Shown: positions 43,481 to 53,257, counted from the first letter of the stretch. The stretch is 64,000 nt of DNA from Cerasicoccus maritimus (GCA_031296935.1 JAVDPD010000023.1:34674-98673), one strand, 5' to 3'. A program made the numbers and translations. Notes: generated by a model not told the origin, from the letters alone.

Positions 43481-44434
43481 TCACTCAGCAGGAGGCGGCA
43501 GGTCTACTTCCGCAGCCACCATTAAGTGGTCCGAGTAGTTCGATTGGATGACGCGGCCGTCGCGAAAGCCATCGACTGTACTGCCGAGAATCCAATCGAT
43601 CTTACGCTCCGGTTTTTCCGAAGGAAAGGTTGGCAGGGCCTTGGCTCCAGTCATGCTCGCAGTAAAGCCATTGGCGAGCAAGTAGCTGATGGTGTTTTCG
43701 CCGCTCGCAGTTTGCGCATTCGCATCCGGCGCTGAGTTGAAGTCGCCCATCGCGATGACGGGCTTTGTCCGCTGCTCGGCAGCAGTTTGAATGATCTTTG
43801 CCGATTGCAGGCGAGTAGATTCGTCGCGATACTCCAAGTGCACGCCAACGATGGACAGCGTTTGTCCGGGCGCGGCGACATCGCAAATGAAGCCATCGTG
43901 ATCGCCCGCGAAGATATCTTCCTTCATCGATAGTGGCGGAAACTTGAGAAACTCGGCATTCGTAATCGGATACTTGCTGAGCAGCGCGTTGCCGAAGTGC
44001 AGATGGTAGAAGGGGAGCGATACGCCGAAGTTACGCTGCTGCAAAACGTAGGGGTAGCCGCATTTTTTCGCCAGGTATTCGGCTTGGTTGAAGCCAAAGC
44101 TCCAGCTCGTATCGAAGTCGATTTCGTTGAGCACCAGGATGTCGGGTGCCACTGCATTGATCTGCGTGGCAATCTGATCCAGCCGCTGGCGCAGGGCGTC
44201 CGCGCTATCGTTGTCCCAATTGCTGGTGCCAAGCTTGCCACCGCGGCCATGCGCGATGTTGTAGGCGGCGACGCGGATCGTGCTCAATGAAACTTCGGCC
44301 TTCGGGCTTGGGACTTCGACAGTCGTCAGCTTGATGGGTGATGCCTTGTGCTCAATGCGATGGTAGGTATACCAGCCGCCAATCGTGAAGACCACGAGTA
44401 GTAGAACGAATGAAATTCTCTTAAGCCAACGCAT
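43481..44434 (-). CDS. Endonuclease/exonuclease/phosphatase-family protein, membrane-anchored
   Basis: The 317-residue protein has an N-terminal membrane helix (ISFVLLLVVFTIGGWYTY). An EEP domain follows, with VAAYNIAHGRG, LNEID (metal Glu), GVHLEYRD, AMGDFNSAPD and the C-terminal SDHLMV. It hydrolyses a phosphodiester outside the cytoplasm; the substrate could be a nucleic acid, sphingomyelin or phosphoinositide. It lies 40 bases after the DUF2126 gene and may be the last gene of the transglutaminase operon. Confidence 0.8.
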   Translation of the reverse strand: MRWLKRISFVLLLVVFTIGGWYTYHRIEHKASPIKLTTVEVPSPKAEVSLSTIRVAAYNIAHGRGGKLGTSNWDNDSADALRQRLDQIATQINAVAPDILVLNEIDFDTSWSFGFNQAEYLAKKCGYPYVLQQRNFGVSLPFYHLHFGNALLSKYPITNAEFLKFPPLSMKEDIFAGDHDGFICDVAAPGQTLSIVGVHLEYRDESTRLQSAKIIQTAAEQRTKPVIAMGDFNSAPDANAQTASGENTISYLLANGFTASMTGAKALPTFPSEKPERKIDWILGSTVDGFRDGRVIQSNYSDHLMVAAEVDLPPPAE

Positions 44435-44474
44435 CCTTGGTTAGTCTGCAATGCCAGGCGAGAGTTCCGCAAAT

Positions 44475-46658
44475 TTACTGGCGTCGCAGATCAATCGTCC
44501 AAGTGGACTCCGGTGCCGTTTCGGCGGGCTTGGTTTGTTCGTATTTTATTGGCGCATTGAGCGGGATCCAGCGTGCGGCTGCGCGTTCGTTGGCCTCGGC
44601 GTCGCTGGCGGGCAGTCCGTCGTAAAGCGGGCCATTGGGATTCCAGTAATGGTAGAGCGCGCCGGTCAGCTTGCGCTTGCTTTGCCAATGAATGTTGAGC
44701 GGCGACTGGATCATCACATGTGGATGCAGCGCCGGGTAGGCGCTGGCGCACTTGTAGCGGAGCCCGGCGACTTTTTGGCCGCCGACATCCTGCCACGGTA
44801 TTTCAATGCCGTTCACAATCAGCTGGCCTTGCTCGGCAAACTTTGCATCGCAAAGTGAGAACTCCAGGCGGTCGGTTGAGTTGTCCACCACGCGCACGGT
44901 GGCGGCACCGGAGCTTTCCTCCGCCATCAGCGGCCAGGGCTCGAAGGCTTGGCGCACGATCAGCTCGCCACCGGGGATGGACAACTTGCCCACGATGGGG
45001 CAGCGGAAGTCCAGGATCGGTTGCAGCCAACTGGGATCGAAGTCAATGCCTGCGCGGCGGATGTCGGCGCAGATCTTTGTCAGGTCTTCCATCAGCACGG
45101 ACGGTAGCAGATAGCGGTCGTGCAATTTCGGACCGAAGCGACGCAGCTTCTTGATGAACGGCTTCTTGATCAGCATCGCGATGATGGCGCGAATGAAGAG
45201 CGCAACGTTGGCCATCATCTCGGCGGTCGGCATCGTCTCGAATGCGCGCAGCTCAACGATCCCCAGCTTGCCCGTGGGCGAGGAGAAATTCCAAAACTTA
45301 TCGAGGCAGATTTCGGCGCGGTGGGTGTTACCCGCAGCGTCGGTCAGCAAGTTGCGGAAGAATTGGTCGAGCATTTCGCGGTCGGGCACGTAGGGCATGC
45401 GCTCCAAACCTTCGCAGGCAGATTCGAGCTCGTAGAGCAAGTGCTCGGCACCTTCGTCGATGCGTGGCGCCTGGCAACCCGCGCCCACATACTGCCCCGT
45501 GAAAAGATAGGACAGCGCGGGGTGGTGCTGCCAGTAGCGCAGAACCGAAGTGAGCAGCGTAGGCTGGTTGAAGAAAACATTTTCGTCAGGCGTGGGACCG
45601 CCAAAGGCGAGGTGCGAACCGCCGCCCGTGCCGCGGATGACGCCGTTGAGCGAGCGCTTGGTCAGGAATAATCCGGCGGCGTGAGCGGCGTCACAAATCG
45701 CGGAGAAGGTGATGTTGTAGTCGCGCCAGGTTTCAGCGGGCGGCAGGTTGATCTCCAGCACGCCGGGGTCGGCGGCGAGGCCGAGGCCGGTGGTTTCGCT
45801 GTTGGTGTTGTAAGGCGCGTAGCCGCAGATGACCAAGTCGCGCAGATCGAGCTTCACGCTTAGTGCTTCGAGTACGGAGATGAGCTGCTGGAAGCCTTCC
45901 CACTGCAGCGGAGGAATAAAAATCTCCAACGCGCCGTGGCGGACTTCAATCGTGAGCGCGCGCTTAATGGCGTCTTCGGGCAGCTCACTGAGCGGCAGGC
46001 GCAGGCCAATGGGGCTATCGCCGGGAATGAGCGGTACGGGGTGCGCGCGGTCGAAGGGCCACGGTTTACTTTGCCATGCAGAGTCTTCGTAGTCGAGTGG
46101 CAGCACCCAGCCGACGGTCTTCTTCTTTGCGCCTTGTTCGCCTGCGGGCACGGCCTTGCCGTCGATGGCGAGTTGTTCGATCATGGCGCGCATCAGGCGT
46201 GATGCTTGGGCAGGTTGGTTGCGGCCTTTTTTATTGGAAAGTAGGAAACGCTTGGGCTCAGTCCAGAGCGGCGTCATTGCTTTGCGTTGCAAAGTAAGCA
46301 GCACCCAGCGTGGGAGCGGTTCGCCCGGGTAGAGCTTGCCAAAGACCTGCATTACGAGTCCGCCTTTGAAATGGGTGGTGAGTAGCTTTGCGGTGAGCTT
46401 GCGCGCGTAGCCGAGCTTTTCGGGGCCCATTGCGTCGTTGTTCCACTCGGCGCCGGTGGGCATGTTGGGGACGAATGTAGGCTCGCCTCCCATCGTTAAT
46501 TTCACACCCCGCATGGAGAGCAATGCTTCAATTTGGTCGGCGCAGTCGTTGGGTGTGTGGCTCAATGGTCGTCTTGGTTGTGGTGAATTTGCATGGGGCG
46601 AGATCCATTGGAATCTTCCAGTGGATTGGCTATGGAGTGCGCCAGAGGGCTGGCGCAC
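44475..46658 (-). CDS. DUF2126 protein of the transglutaminase/ATP-grasp cluster
   Basis: The product (up to 727 residues) matches the DUF2126 family, which is often the C-terminal part of large transglutaminase-like proteins: GVKLTMGGEPTFVPNMP near the start, GLGLAADPGVLEINLPPA, and the C-terminal YHYWNPNGPLYDGLPASDAE. The fold recalls glutamine synthetase/amidoligase-type enzymes, but the activity is unknown. The GTG at 46658 lies within a 15-bp hairpin, so the true start may be up to 48 codons later (ATG 46514). It is the fourth gene of a conserved set with two transglutaminases and an ATP-grasp/alpha-E protein. Confidence 0.8.
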   Translation of the reverse strand: MRQPSGALHSQSTGRFQWISPHANSPQPRRPLSHTPNDCADQIEALLSMRGVKLTMGGEPTFVPNMPTGAEWNNDAMGPEKLGYARKLTAKLLTTHFKGGLVMQVFGKLYPGEPLPRWVLLTLQRKAMTPLWTEPKRFLLSNKKGRNQPAQASRLMRAMIEQLAIDGKAVPAGEQGAKKKTVGWVLPLDYEDSAWQSKPWPFDRAHPVPLIPGDSPIGLRLPLSELPEDAIKRALTIEVRHGALEIFIPPLQWEGFQQLISVLEALSVKLDLRDLVICGYAPYNTNSETTGLGLAADPGVLEINLPPAETWRDYNITFSAICDAAHAAGLFLTKRSLNGVIRGTGGGSHLAFGGPTPDENVFFNQPTLLTSVLRYWQHHPALSYLFTGQYVGAGCQAPRIDEGAEHLLYELESACEGLERMPYVPDREMLDQFFRNLLTDAAGNTHRAEICLDKFWNFSSPTGKLGIVELRAFETMPTAEMMANVALFIRAIIAMLIKKPFIKKLRRFGPKLHDRYLLPSVLMEDLTKICADIRRAGIDFDPSWLQPILDFRCPIVGKLSIPGGELIVRQAFEPWPLMAEESSGAATVRVVDNSTDRLEFSLCDAKFAEQGQLIVNGIEIPWQDVGGQKVAGLRYKCASAYPALHPHVMIQSPLNIHWQSKRKLTGALYHYWNPNGPLYDGLPASDAEANERAAARWIPLNAPIKYEQTKPAETAPESTWTIDLRRQ

Positions 46659-46664
46659 TCCATA
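46631..46664. repeat. 15-bp perfect hairpin at the DUF2126 start
   Basis: TATGGAGTGCGCCAG (46631-46645) and CTGGCGCACTCCATA (46650-46664) with a 4-base loop form a strong stem with no T-run on either strand. It is an intergenic palindrome rather than a terminator, and may affect translation of DUF2126. Confidence 0.8.
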
Positions 46665-46727
46665 TCGCAGCTGTGCTGGCTGTGAGGAATATGGATACTG
46701 GGTGAATCGTAAGAATGCTCTTTCTCA

Positions 46728-47627
46728 TCATTTAACTTCCTCCAGGCTCAGGGTAATTTCCATTTCGGAGGTGACGGGTTCGCCGCCCTTGGCGAAGTAT
46801 TTTCCCTGGATGGGATTCACGCACTTGGGTTCGTGGGCGACGGCGGAGGGGATGAAATATTCGTTGGCGAGGATGCCGTTGGTCGGGTCGAATCCCTTCC
46901 AGCCGGCACCAGGTAAAAAGACTTCCGCCCAAGCATGCATCGAGCCGACTGCACGGTTGAAAAGATGCGCGTCGCCATAGGCGCTGTCGACCGGCGGGTC
47001 GTAAAGGTAGCCGCTGACAAAGCGCGCGGCGAGGCCCAGTTGGCGGCACGCTGCGATGAACAGCACCGCCATATCGCGGCAGGAGCCGAGGCGCATCTCC
47101 AGGGTTTCGTTGGGCGATTGAACTCCTTCTTCGTCGCGGCGGGCGTAGGCGATGTCGCGGTGGACGGCGTGGTTGATGTCAGCGAGGAATTGCACGGAGT
47201 CCGGGTGCCGATTAACATCGGGGATCGCCATGTAAAGCCAGTCGAGAACCTTGTGGCTATGGATGATGACGCTCGTGTCCAAGTAGGGCGAAAGCGCGTG
47301 CGCCTCATGCGGCAGGTAGCGGAATGGATAGCTGGTGGCGTAGGGCTCCAGGATGAAATCGAATGGATTGTCCTGCTCCACATCGATCGTCATGCGGCAG
47401 TGGAATTCCATTTCCTGCGTTTCAAGCAAGCCGAAATTGGCGGCGAGAACGATGTTGTTATTGCAGTCGCGAATCCAGCGTTGGGCGGACTCAAGCGAGG
47501 TGGTGAGTTCGAAGTTTTCGACTCGAAGTTTGTGACTGTCGCGTGGACGTAAAAACAGGTGGTGCTCGCTGAAGCTGACGGGGCGCGAGTAGTGGTAGCG
47601 GGTCAGGTGATCGATGGAAATTTTCAC
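46728..47627 (-). CDS. Transglutaminase-family protein 2
   Basis: The 299-residue protein has the N-terminal bacterial transglutaminase-like domain (DHLTRYHYSRPVSFSEHHLF) and the catalytic triad Cys183 (GSCRDMA), His231 (SMHAWAEV), Asp247 (GFDPTNG). Such enzymes act as cysteine proteases or amide transferases. It overlaps the preceding transglutaminase gene by four bases. Confidence 0.88.
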   Translation of the reverse strand: MKISIDHLTRYHYSRPVSFSEHHLFLRPRDSHKLRVENFELTTSLESAQRWIRDCNNNIVLAANFGLLETQEMEFHCRMTIDVEQDNPFDFILEPYATSYPFRYLPHEAHALSPYLDTSVIIHSHKVLDWLYMAIPDVNRHPDSVQFLADINHAVHRDIAYARRDEEGVQSPNETLEMRLGSCRDMAVLFIAACRQLGLAARFVSGYLYDPPVDSAYGDAHLFNRAVGSMHAWAEVFLPGAGWKGFDPTNGILANEYFIPSAVAHEPKCVNPIQGKYFAKGGEPVTSEMEITLSLEEVK

Positions 47628-48499
47628 GTCGTGGCGTTGGCGGTACGGGTTAAGGAAACCATGACCTGCAGTTGTTGGTCAAGGGCTCCTTTGTAAGTGC
47701 CGCGCATCGGGGCGACGTCGTTGTAGTCGCGGCCCACGGCAACCTTGACGTGGCGCTCGCCGGCGGCCTGATTGTTCGTTGGGTCGAGCCCCCACCAGAA
47801 GCCGCCTGGTAAAAAAACTTCCACCCACGCGTGGCTGGCGGCGGCACCGATCAGCTCGGGGTCGGTTTTCTCCGGATCAAATGCCTCGATGTAGCCGCTC
47901 ACATAGCGCGCGGGGATACCGTGGCTGCGCAGGATGGCGAGCATCAGGTGGGCAAAGTCCTGGCAGACGCCGCGTTTATTTTTGATGACGTCGTCCAGCG
48001 GCGTGGACACATCCGTAACGCCGGGCTTGTATTCGAACGTTTTAAAAATCCACTGGTTCAGCTTGAGCAGAGCCTCGCCGATTGGCTGGGTTTCGTGGAA
48101 GAAGACTTTGCGGATCTTTTTGCGGGCCGGCGTCAACGGCGCCAACTCGGTGGGCTGCAAATATTCAAAAAGGCGGAAGAGCGTGCTGTTGTAAATCTGT
48201 CGCGCCTCGCCAATGGGGGTATCGAGCACGGCGGGGCGGGGTTCGTAGGGAAAGGTTTCGATCTCGGCCTCGGAGATGACTCGCACCTCACTGTGGCGAA
48301 AGGGGATGGAGAAAAACTCCACGTGGTTGCCAAAGTAGTCGAGGTAATGATCGGCGCGGACTTCGGGCTTGATCACGAGTTCGCGGCTGATGATCTTTTG
48401 CGATTCACTGTCGCGCGGCCACACGCGCAGCTCCGCGAACGACTCCGAGGCGGGAGCCGCATATTTGTAGCGGGTGGTGTGGCTGACTTTGAAGCGCAT
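47624..48499 (-). CDS. Transglutaminase-family protein 1
   Basis: The 291-residue paralogue shares the N-terminal beta domain and has Cys179 (RGVCQDFAH), His223 (SHAWVEV) and Asp239 (GLDPTN). It lies between the ATP-grasp gene and transglutaminase 2, with a 134-base AT-rich gap before it that may hold a second promoter. Confidence 0.88.
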   Translation of the reverse strand: MRFKVSHTTRYKYAAPASESFAELRVWPRDSESQKIISRELVIKPEVRADHYLDYFGNHVEFFSIPFRHSEVRVISEAEIETFPYEPRPAVLDTPIGEARQIYNSTLFRLFEYLQPTELAPLTPARKKIRKVFFHETQPIGEALLKLNQWIFKTFEYKPGVTDVSTPLDDVIKNKRGVCQDFAHLMLAILRSHGIPARYVSGYIEAFDPEKTDPELIGAAASHAWVEVFLPGGFWWGLDPTNNQAAGERHVKVAVGRDYNDVAPMRGTYKGALDQQLQVMVSLTRTANATT

Positions 48500-48633
48500 G
48501 GGTGGAAAGTTGGTAATGTTCTGAATGTTCGTAAGTTCGTAAAGTATGTTTGGAGGTTGGTTCTTCGTTTCTTTACTTTATCTACTACAACTTACGCACT
48601 TATTAACTTAGGAACCTTACGAACGGTTTGAAT

Positions 48634-51183
48634 CTATGATTCAAACAACACGGGCGAACGGGCGTAAACGTGTTGGTGGCTGAAGAAAACGTCCTCGATG
48701 TTCTCGTGCAGTTTTTCGAGCTCCTTGGTCAGGGCGTTGAGCTGCTTTTTGATGACGTTGGGCTTCACGCTGGGACTTTCTTCCGATGAACCACCGGCGT
48801 CGAGCCCCGGCACGGGCGACGGGAACATGTGGTTAATCGGTAGCGATTCCAGGTAGCTGATCAGCGCATCGATACCGGCCACGACGCCTTCGCCCACGTC
48901 GCGTTCGCCGGAGATGCTCAGCGTGCCGATGGCGTAGCGAACGTTGCGCACGCAGTAGTTGACCGAGCTCGGGTTGTTCGGGCTCAGCAACAATAGACGC
49001 GCCACACGGTCGAGATACGCGCGGGATCGATACTCACGGCGATAGGCGTCGAGCGATGCATTCAGGCGGAGCAGCGCGGTGAGGTCCGTGCTTTCCTCGT
49101 CGTCGGCGCGGTAGGTTTCCGCGGCGCGGGGCAGGGCGACTTCGAGCAAATACAGCACGCCCAGCGCGCGCTCAAGGAAGCCGCCGATGCGGTAAAATTG
49201 CCAGGCATCGTCGTGGAGCATGGTACGCTCGGCCAGCCCTTGGAAGCGGGCCACTTCGCTAACCACCTGATCGCTCGACTCACGCAACTTCGAGCGCGTT
49301 ACGCGGCCACGGGATTGATTACCCAGGTAGATCGCCAACTCGCGCAGCGTTTGCCAACACTCCGGGCTGATTGCCGAACGCACGGCGCCAAGATTGAATT
49401 GCGCCGAGAGCACACACGCGTTGACCGATGCGGCTTCCGATGGATCGAGCACGAGCTGCGTGGAAAACTTTAACGTGTCGCGCGGCATGCGCTTGCGCTT
49501 GGCGTATTTGTGGCTGTTGGCTGCGGCGATGGCTTGCAGCAGCGGCCAGTAGGCCTGCTGGTCCATGAGGCCGAGCTGGTCCCAACGGAGGTTTTCCAAA
49601 GTGTTGAACTGGCGTGCGGTGTTCTCGGCGCGGTTAAGGTAGCGCCCCGCCCAATAGAGCGATTCCGCAGTGCGGCTGCCGATGGAAATGCGTTCGCCGG
49701 TGATGGTCTTGGTGATCGGAATGTCGCGGTCGATCACGGCTTCCGCCGGAGCCCAGGTGTCTTTCATCCCTTCGGCGTAAACGGACAAACGGCCCGAGCG
49801 GTGATGACGCGACGTCTGGCGCGTGAGGCCGCCTGGGAGCACCACGGGCTCTTCACCGAGGATAAAAAACGCGCGCATGAAAACCGTATGTGGCGAGAAG
49901 TCGCCTCCTCTAAAGCGCGGCAGCTGCGACGGTGAAATGACCGGCTGCGCCACGCAGTATTCCGGGTATTGCTTGGCCAGACGCTTGAGCTCGGCCGGGG
50001 AGTCGAGCAGCCCTTTGAAGCCGAGACGCTTGCGCAGTGAGGCGTGGTCTTGCACAGGCTTGAGGACCATCGAGTCGAAGTTTTCGAGCACGTAGTCGCG
50101 CTGGTCGTGGTCGCTCAGGTGGTAGGTCGGCGCGGTGGGGAGGATCGCGCGGCGGCCTGTGTAGTAGCCGATGATGCGGTCGCTGTAGCGCAGGATTGCG
50201 CGGTTGTCCGCGACCCCGGAGCCCAGCGCGTTGACGATCGACACGTTCCCCTTGCGGATGACGTTCACCAGCCCGGGAACGCCCTCGAAGCTCGTGCCAG
50301 CGGTCGCAATGGGGTCGACGGTTGAGCTCTCCACGCGGCGGTAAATCACATCCACGCGTTCCAGTCCGCGAATCGTTTTGAGGTAAACGTAGCTATCGCG
50401 GACGAGCAGGTCGGCCGGGCGAACAAGGGAGATGCCCATGTGTCGCGCGAGGAAGCCTTCCTCGAAATGCGTCTGGTTGGTCTCACCGCGGGTGAGGAGC
50501 ACGATGTTGGGGTTGGCCACATCGGTCTGGGCGCGAAGGGCTTCCGTCAGGTAAGTGGAAAACGACGCCACCGGCGCGACGTTCATGGTGGCAAATAGCT
50601 CCGGAAAACACTGCGCGAGCAATCGGCGGTTCTGCAAAATGTAAGACACGCCAATCGGCGTCGCTAGCTGGTTCTCCAGCACTTGCCACTCGCCGTCGGG
50701 CATGCGCACGAGGTCGAAGGCACCGGTCAGACAATAGCGGCCACCGTGGGACTCGATGCCGGAAAACGAGCGGTGAAACGCCGGGTCGCGTAGCGGCAGC
50801 TCAAACGGCAGGACGCGCTCACTGAGGATCTTTTGCTCGTGGTAGATGTCGCTGATGTAGGCGTTGAAGGCCTGCGCGCGCTGGATGACGCCGCGCGAAA
50901 TCACATCCCAGTCTTCGGCTGAGAGGACGCGGGGAAACAGGTCGAGCTTCCAGTCGATGGCTTCGCGGCTGCGCTCGCCGGGGAGGGCGAACTGGATGCC
51001 GAGCTCGGCGGCGGCGCGGTCGAGGCGCTGTTGGCGCACTTTCAGCTCATGGGCGCTGCAATCATTGAGCGCTTTGACAATCGCTTGGTAGGGCTGGGCC
51101 ACGGCATTGCCCGCAAACGCCTCGTCCCGATGGGACGCAGAGTAGTCGCGGAAATGGTTGGGCTGGTCAGCACTTTGTAGCAT
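48634..51183 (-). CDS. Circularly permuted ATP-grasp protein fused to an alpha-E domain
   Basis: From ATG 51183 the product is 849 residues. The first part (about 1-470) is the circularly permuted type 2 ATP-grasp (DUF404/407) domain: ENQLATPIGVSYILQNRRLL, LVRDSYVYLKTIRG, RKGNVSIVNALGSGVADNRA and LKPVQDHASLRKRL. The second (about 490-800) is the helical alpha-E (DUF403) domain: SRTAESLYWAGRYLNRAENT and RIGGFLERAL. The pair is often encoded as separate genes; here it is fused. The enzyme is predicted to form an amide or peptide bond using ATP. It is first gene of the four-gene cluster; the 33-codon extension upstream was rejected. Confidence 0.85.
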   Translation of the reverse strand: MLQSADQPNHFRDYSASHRDEAFAGNAVAQPYQAIVKALNDCSAHELKVRQQRLDRAAAELGIQFALPGERSREAIDWKLDLFPRVLSAEDWDVISRGVIQRAQAFNAYISDIYHEQKILSERVLPFELPLRDPAFHRSFSGIESHGGRYCLTGAFDLVRMPDGEWQVLENQLATPIGVSYILQNRRLLAQCFPELFATMNVAPVASFSTYLTEALRAQTDVANPNIVLLTRGETNQTHFEEGFLARHMGISLVRPADLLVRDSYVYLKTIRGLERVDVIYRRVESSTVDPIATAGTSFEGVPGLVNVIRKGNVSIVNALGSGVADNRAILRYSDRIIGYYTGRRAILPTAPTYHLSDHDQRDYVLENFDSMVLKPVQDHASLRKRLGFKGLLDSPAELKRLAKQYPEYCVAQPVISPSQLPRFRGGDFSPHTVFMRAFFILGEEPVVLPGGLTRQTSRHHRSGRLSVYAEGMKDTWAPAEAVIDRDIPITKTITGERISIGSRTAESLYWAGRYLNRAENTARQFNTLENLRWDQLGLMDQQAYWPLLQAIAAANSHKYAKRKRMPRDTLKFSTQLVLDPSEAASVNACVLSAQFNLGAVRSAISPECWQTLRELAIYLGNQSRGRVTRSKLRESSDQVVSEVARFQGLAERTMLHDDAWQFYRIGGFLERALGVLYLLEVALPRAAETYRADDEESTDLTALLRLNASLDAYRREYRSRAYLDRVARLLLLSPNNPSSVNYCVRNVRYAIGTLSISGERDVGEGVVAGIDALISYLESLPINHMFPSPVPGLDAGGSSEESPSVKPNVIKKQLNALTKELEKLHENIEDVFFSHQHVYARSPVLFES

Positions 51184-51287
51184 TGGCGACAAAGTATCTG
51201 GCTTATGTTCGCGAGCACAAGGCGGATTGCACAGAAAATAAAGGCTTTGCTGGATTCTCGCAGTAGGGAAATTTTGCCGCAAAGAAC

Positions 51288-51316
51288 TTGACTCTGCTTT
51301 TTAAAGTGTAAAATAT
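51288..51316 (+). promoter_or_regulatory. Promoter of pncB
   Basis: TTGACT (51288-51293), a 17-base spacer and an AT-rich -10 (AAATAT at 51311, or TAAAAT at 51309) lie just before pncB. The -10 overlaps the NrtR-type palindrome. Confidence 0.55.
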
Positions 51317-51320
51317 ACAC
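51306..51320. promoter_or_regulatory. Candidate NrtR operator upstream of pncB
   Basis: GTGTA-AAATA-TACAC, a perfect 5-bp-arm palindrome over the -10 region, is the same motif found twice before pncA. A Nudix-type regulator gene follows pncB directly. Confidence 0.7.
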
Positions 51321-51336
51321 ATAAAGAATTTCAGCC

Positions 51337-52485
51337 ATGACTACTCTCCTCGACAACGATCTTTATAAATTCACGATGATGCAGGCCGTGTGGCGCAAGC
51401 AGCGCGAGGCGCAGGTCCGCTACCGCTTCATCAACCGCCGTCCGCGCCTGCCGTTTACGGTAACCTGCGTTGCCGCGATGCGTGACCAGATTCACGCGCT
51501 GGCCGATGTGCGCTTCACGGCGGACGAGCTGGCCTACCTGCGTGGGCTGCCGTTTATGCAGGGCGAGTTTGTGGACTTCCTCGCGGGCTTCCAACTGCGT
51601 GCCGACGACGTGGAGTTGGAGCTCCGCAATGGCGAGCTGGCGATGGCCATCGAAGGCGGCTGGGTGGACACGATCCTGTGGGAGGTGCCGCTGCTGGCGC
51701 TGGTCAGCGAAAACTACTTCCGCCACATCGACCAGGATTGGGATCAAGACCTCGGCGCCTATTTTGACCGCGCCGTCACGAAGGGCCAACGCATGACCGC
51801 CGCCAACGCGCGCTTCATCGAGTTTGGCACCCGGCGCCGCCGCAACTTCGCCACCCAAGAGACGGTGGTGCGCGCGTTTAACGAGGCGGGCGTCGACTGC
51901 CTGGGCACGAGTAACGTCCACTTCGCGCGGACTTTCGGCATGAAGCCCGTCGGCACGATGGCGCATGAGTGGATCATGGGCTATGCGGGTCTGGTAGGCG
52001 TCGAGCAAGCCAACGCCAAGGCGCTGCAAGCGTGGCGCGATGTTTACGGCGAGCAGTTGAGCGTTGCGCTGACAGACACCTACACGACGGACTTATTTTT
52101 CGACAACTTGCGCGGCGAGTTGGCCCAGGCCTACGCGGGCATGCGCCACGACAGCGAATGCCCCTTCCGCTTCGCCGACCGCGTGCTGGAGTTTTACGCC
52201 GAGGAAGGCATCGACCCACTCACGAAGCGCATCGTCTTCAGCGACAGCTTGGACGTCGATAAGGCCTTAGCGATCCAGGAACACGTGGCGGGTCGCATCC
52301 CGGTCAGCTTCGGCATCGGCACGCATTTTACGAACGACTTCGCGGGCAGCGCGGCGTTGAACATCGTGATCAAACTCGACGAGATCAACGGCGTCAAGGT
52401 AGCGAAACTCAGCGACAATCCCGAGAAAGCCTGCGGCGACAAAACCGCCGTCACCGAAGCCATGAAGTTCATTAAAGCGGCGTAG
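51337..52485 (+). CDS. pncB: Nicotinate phosphoribosyltransferase
   Basis: The 382-residue protein shows NAPRTase landmarks: LLDNDLYKFTMMQAV at the N terminus, ARFIEFGTRRRRNF with the phosphorylatable-His-region equivalent, GTSNVHFARTFGMKPVGTMAHEW, and SFGIGTHFTNDF near the C terminus. It makes nicotinate mononucleotide for NAD salvage. It is the first gene of the NAD island, downstream of the palindromic operator, and works with PncA, which supplies nicotinate. Confidence 0.93.
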   Translation: MTTLLDNDLYKFTMMQAVWRKQREAQVRYRFINRRPRLPFTVTCVAAMRDQIHALADVRFTADELAYLRGLPFMQGEFVDFLAGFQLRADDVELELRNGELAMAIEGGWVDTILWEVPLLALVSENYFRHIDQDWDQDLGAYFDRAVTKGQRMTAANARFIEFGTRRRRNFATQETVVRAFNEAGVDCLGTSNVHFARTFGMKPVGTMAHEWIMGYAGLVGVEQANAKALQAWRDVYGEQLSVALTDTYTTDLFFDNLRGELAQAYAGMRHDSECPFRFADRVLEFYAEEGIDPLTKRIVFSDSLDVDKALAIQEHVAGRIPVSFGIGTHFTNDFAGSAALNIVIKLDEINGVKVAKLSDNPEKACGDKTAVTEAMKFIKAA

Positions 52486-52543
52486 CACGAAGATGTGTTC
52501 GCTCCTTGAAATGCCGTTCTGAATTGCAATTGTTATAACCTCT

Positions 52544-53257
52544 ATGGCGTCACCCAAAAAGAAAACCAAGCAAACGAGCCGACTCTCGAAGTTTGTCGTG
52601 TCGGTGGACTGCGTGATCTTCGGCTACATCAACAACGCCATTTACGTGCCGCTGCTGATGCGCGCGCTTGAGCCGTATGAAGATTGCTGGAGCTTGCCCG
52701 GCGGGCCGATCCTCGATCACGAAACGCCGAAGCAAGCCTGCCTGCGAAAGCTGGAGGAGGACATTGGACTGAAGGTCGAATACCTGGAGCAGCTTTACAC
52801 CTTTGGCGAGCCTGACCGCGACCCGCGCGAGCGCGCGTTTAGCATCGGCTATTTTGCGCTGATTGAGGAAACGGATCGCCCGCTCATTTGGGGCAGTGAT
52901 TCGCGCACGGCGCAGTGGTTTCACATTGATAAATTGCCGGAAGGGCAGTGGGCGTTCGACCATCAGAAGATTGTCGAAATGGCGCTCAATCGCCTGCGTG
53001 GCAAGCTGTCCTACGAGCCCATTGGCCTGAGTCTCTTGCCCGAAGAGTTCAGCCTCTCGGAGCTCAAAACGATCTACGATGTCATCCTTGGCAAGGAGCT
53101 CGATCGCCGCAATTTCTACAAGAAGATCAAGTCGACCGGTCTGCTGATTCCGACCAAGACCGTGCCCAGTACCCGCGGCAAACCGACGCAGCTCTACCGC
53201 TTCGACCAGGAGCAATACGCCAAGCTGAAGGAAGAAGGCTTTAGCTTCGAAGTGTAG
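52544..53257 (+). CDS. nrtR: NrtR-type Nudix transcriptional regulator
   Basis: The 237-residue protein has an N-terminal Nudix-like domain whose box is degenerate (GGPILDHE and RKLEEDIGL instead of REUxEExGU). A C-terminal winged helix (LSELKTIYDVILGKELDRRN, RRNFYKKIKSTGLL) follows. NrtR proteins repress NAD biosynthesis genes and sense ADP-ribose or NAD-related ligands. Its location between pncB and pncA and the three matching palindromes support the assignment. It is probably cotranscribed with pncB. Confidence 0.87.
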   Translation: MASPKKKTKQTSRLSKFVVSVDCVIFGYINNAIYVPLLMRALEPYEDCWSLPGGPILDHETPKQACLRKLEEDIGLKVEYLEQLYTFGEPDRDPRERAFSIGYFALIEETDRPLIWGSDSRTAQWFHIDKLPEGQWAFDHQKIVEMALNRLRGKLSYEPIGLSLLPEEFSLSELKTIYDVILGKELDRRNFYKKIKSTGLLIPTKTVPSTRGKPTQLYRFDQEQYAKLKEEGFSFEV

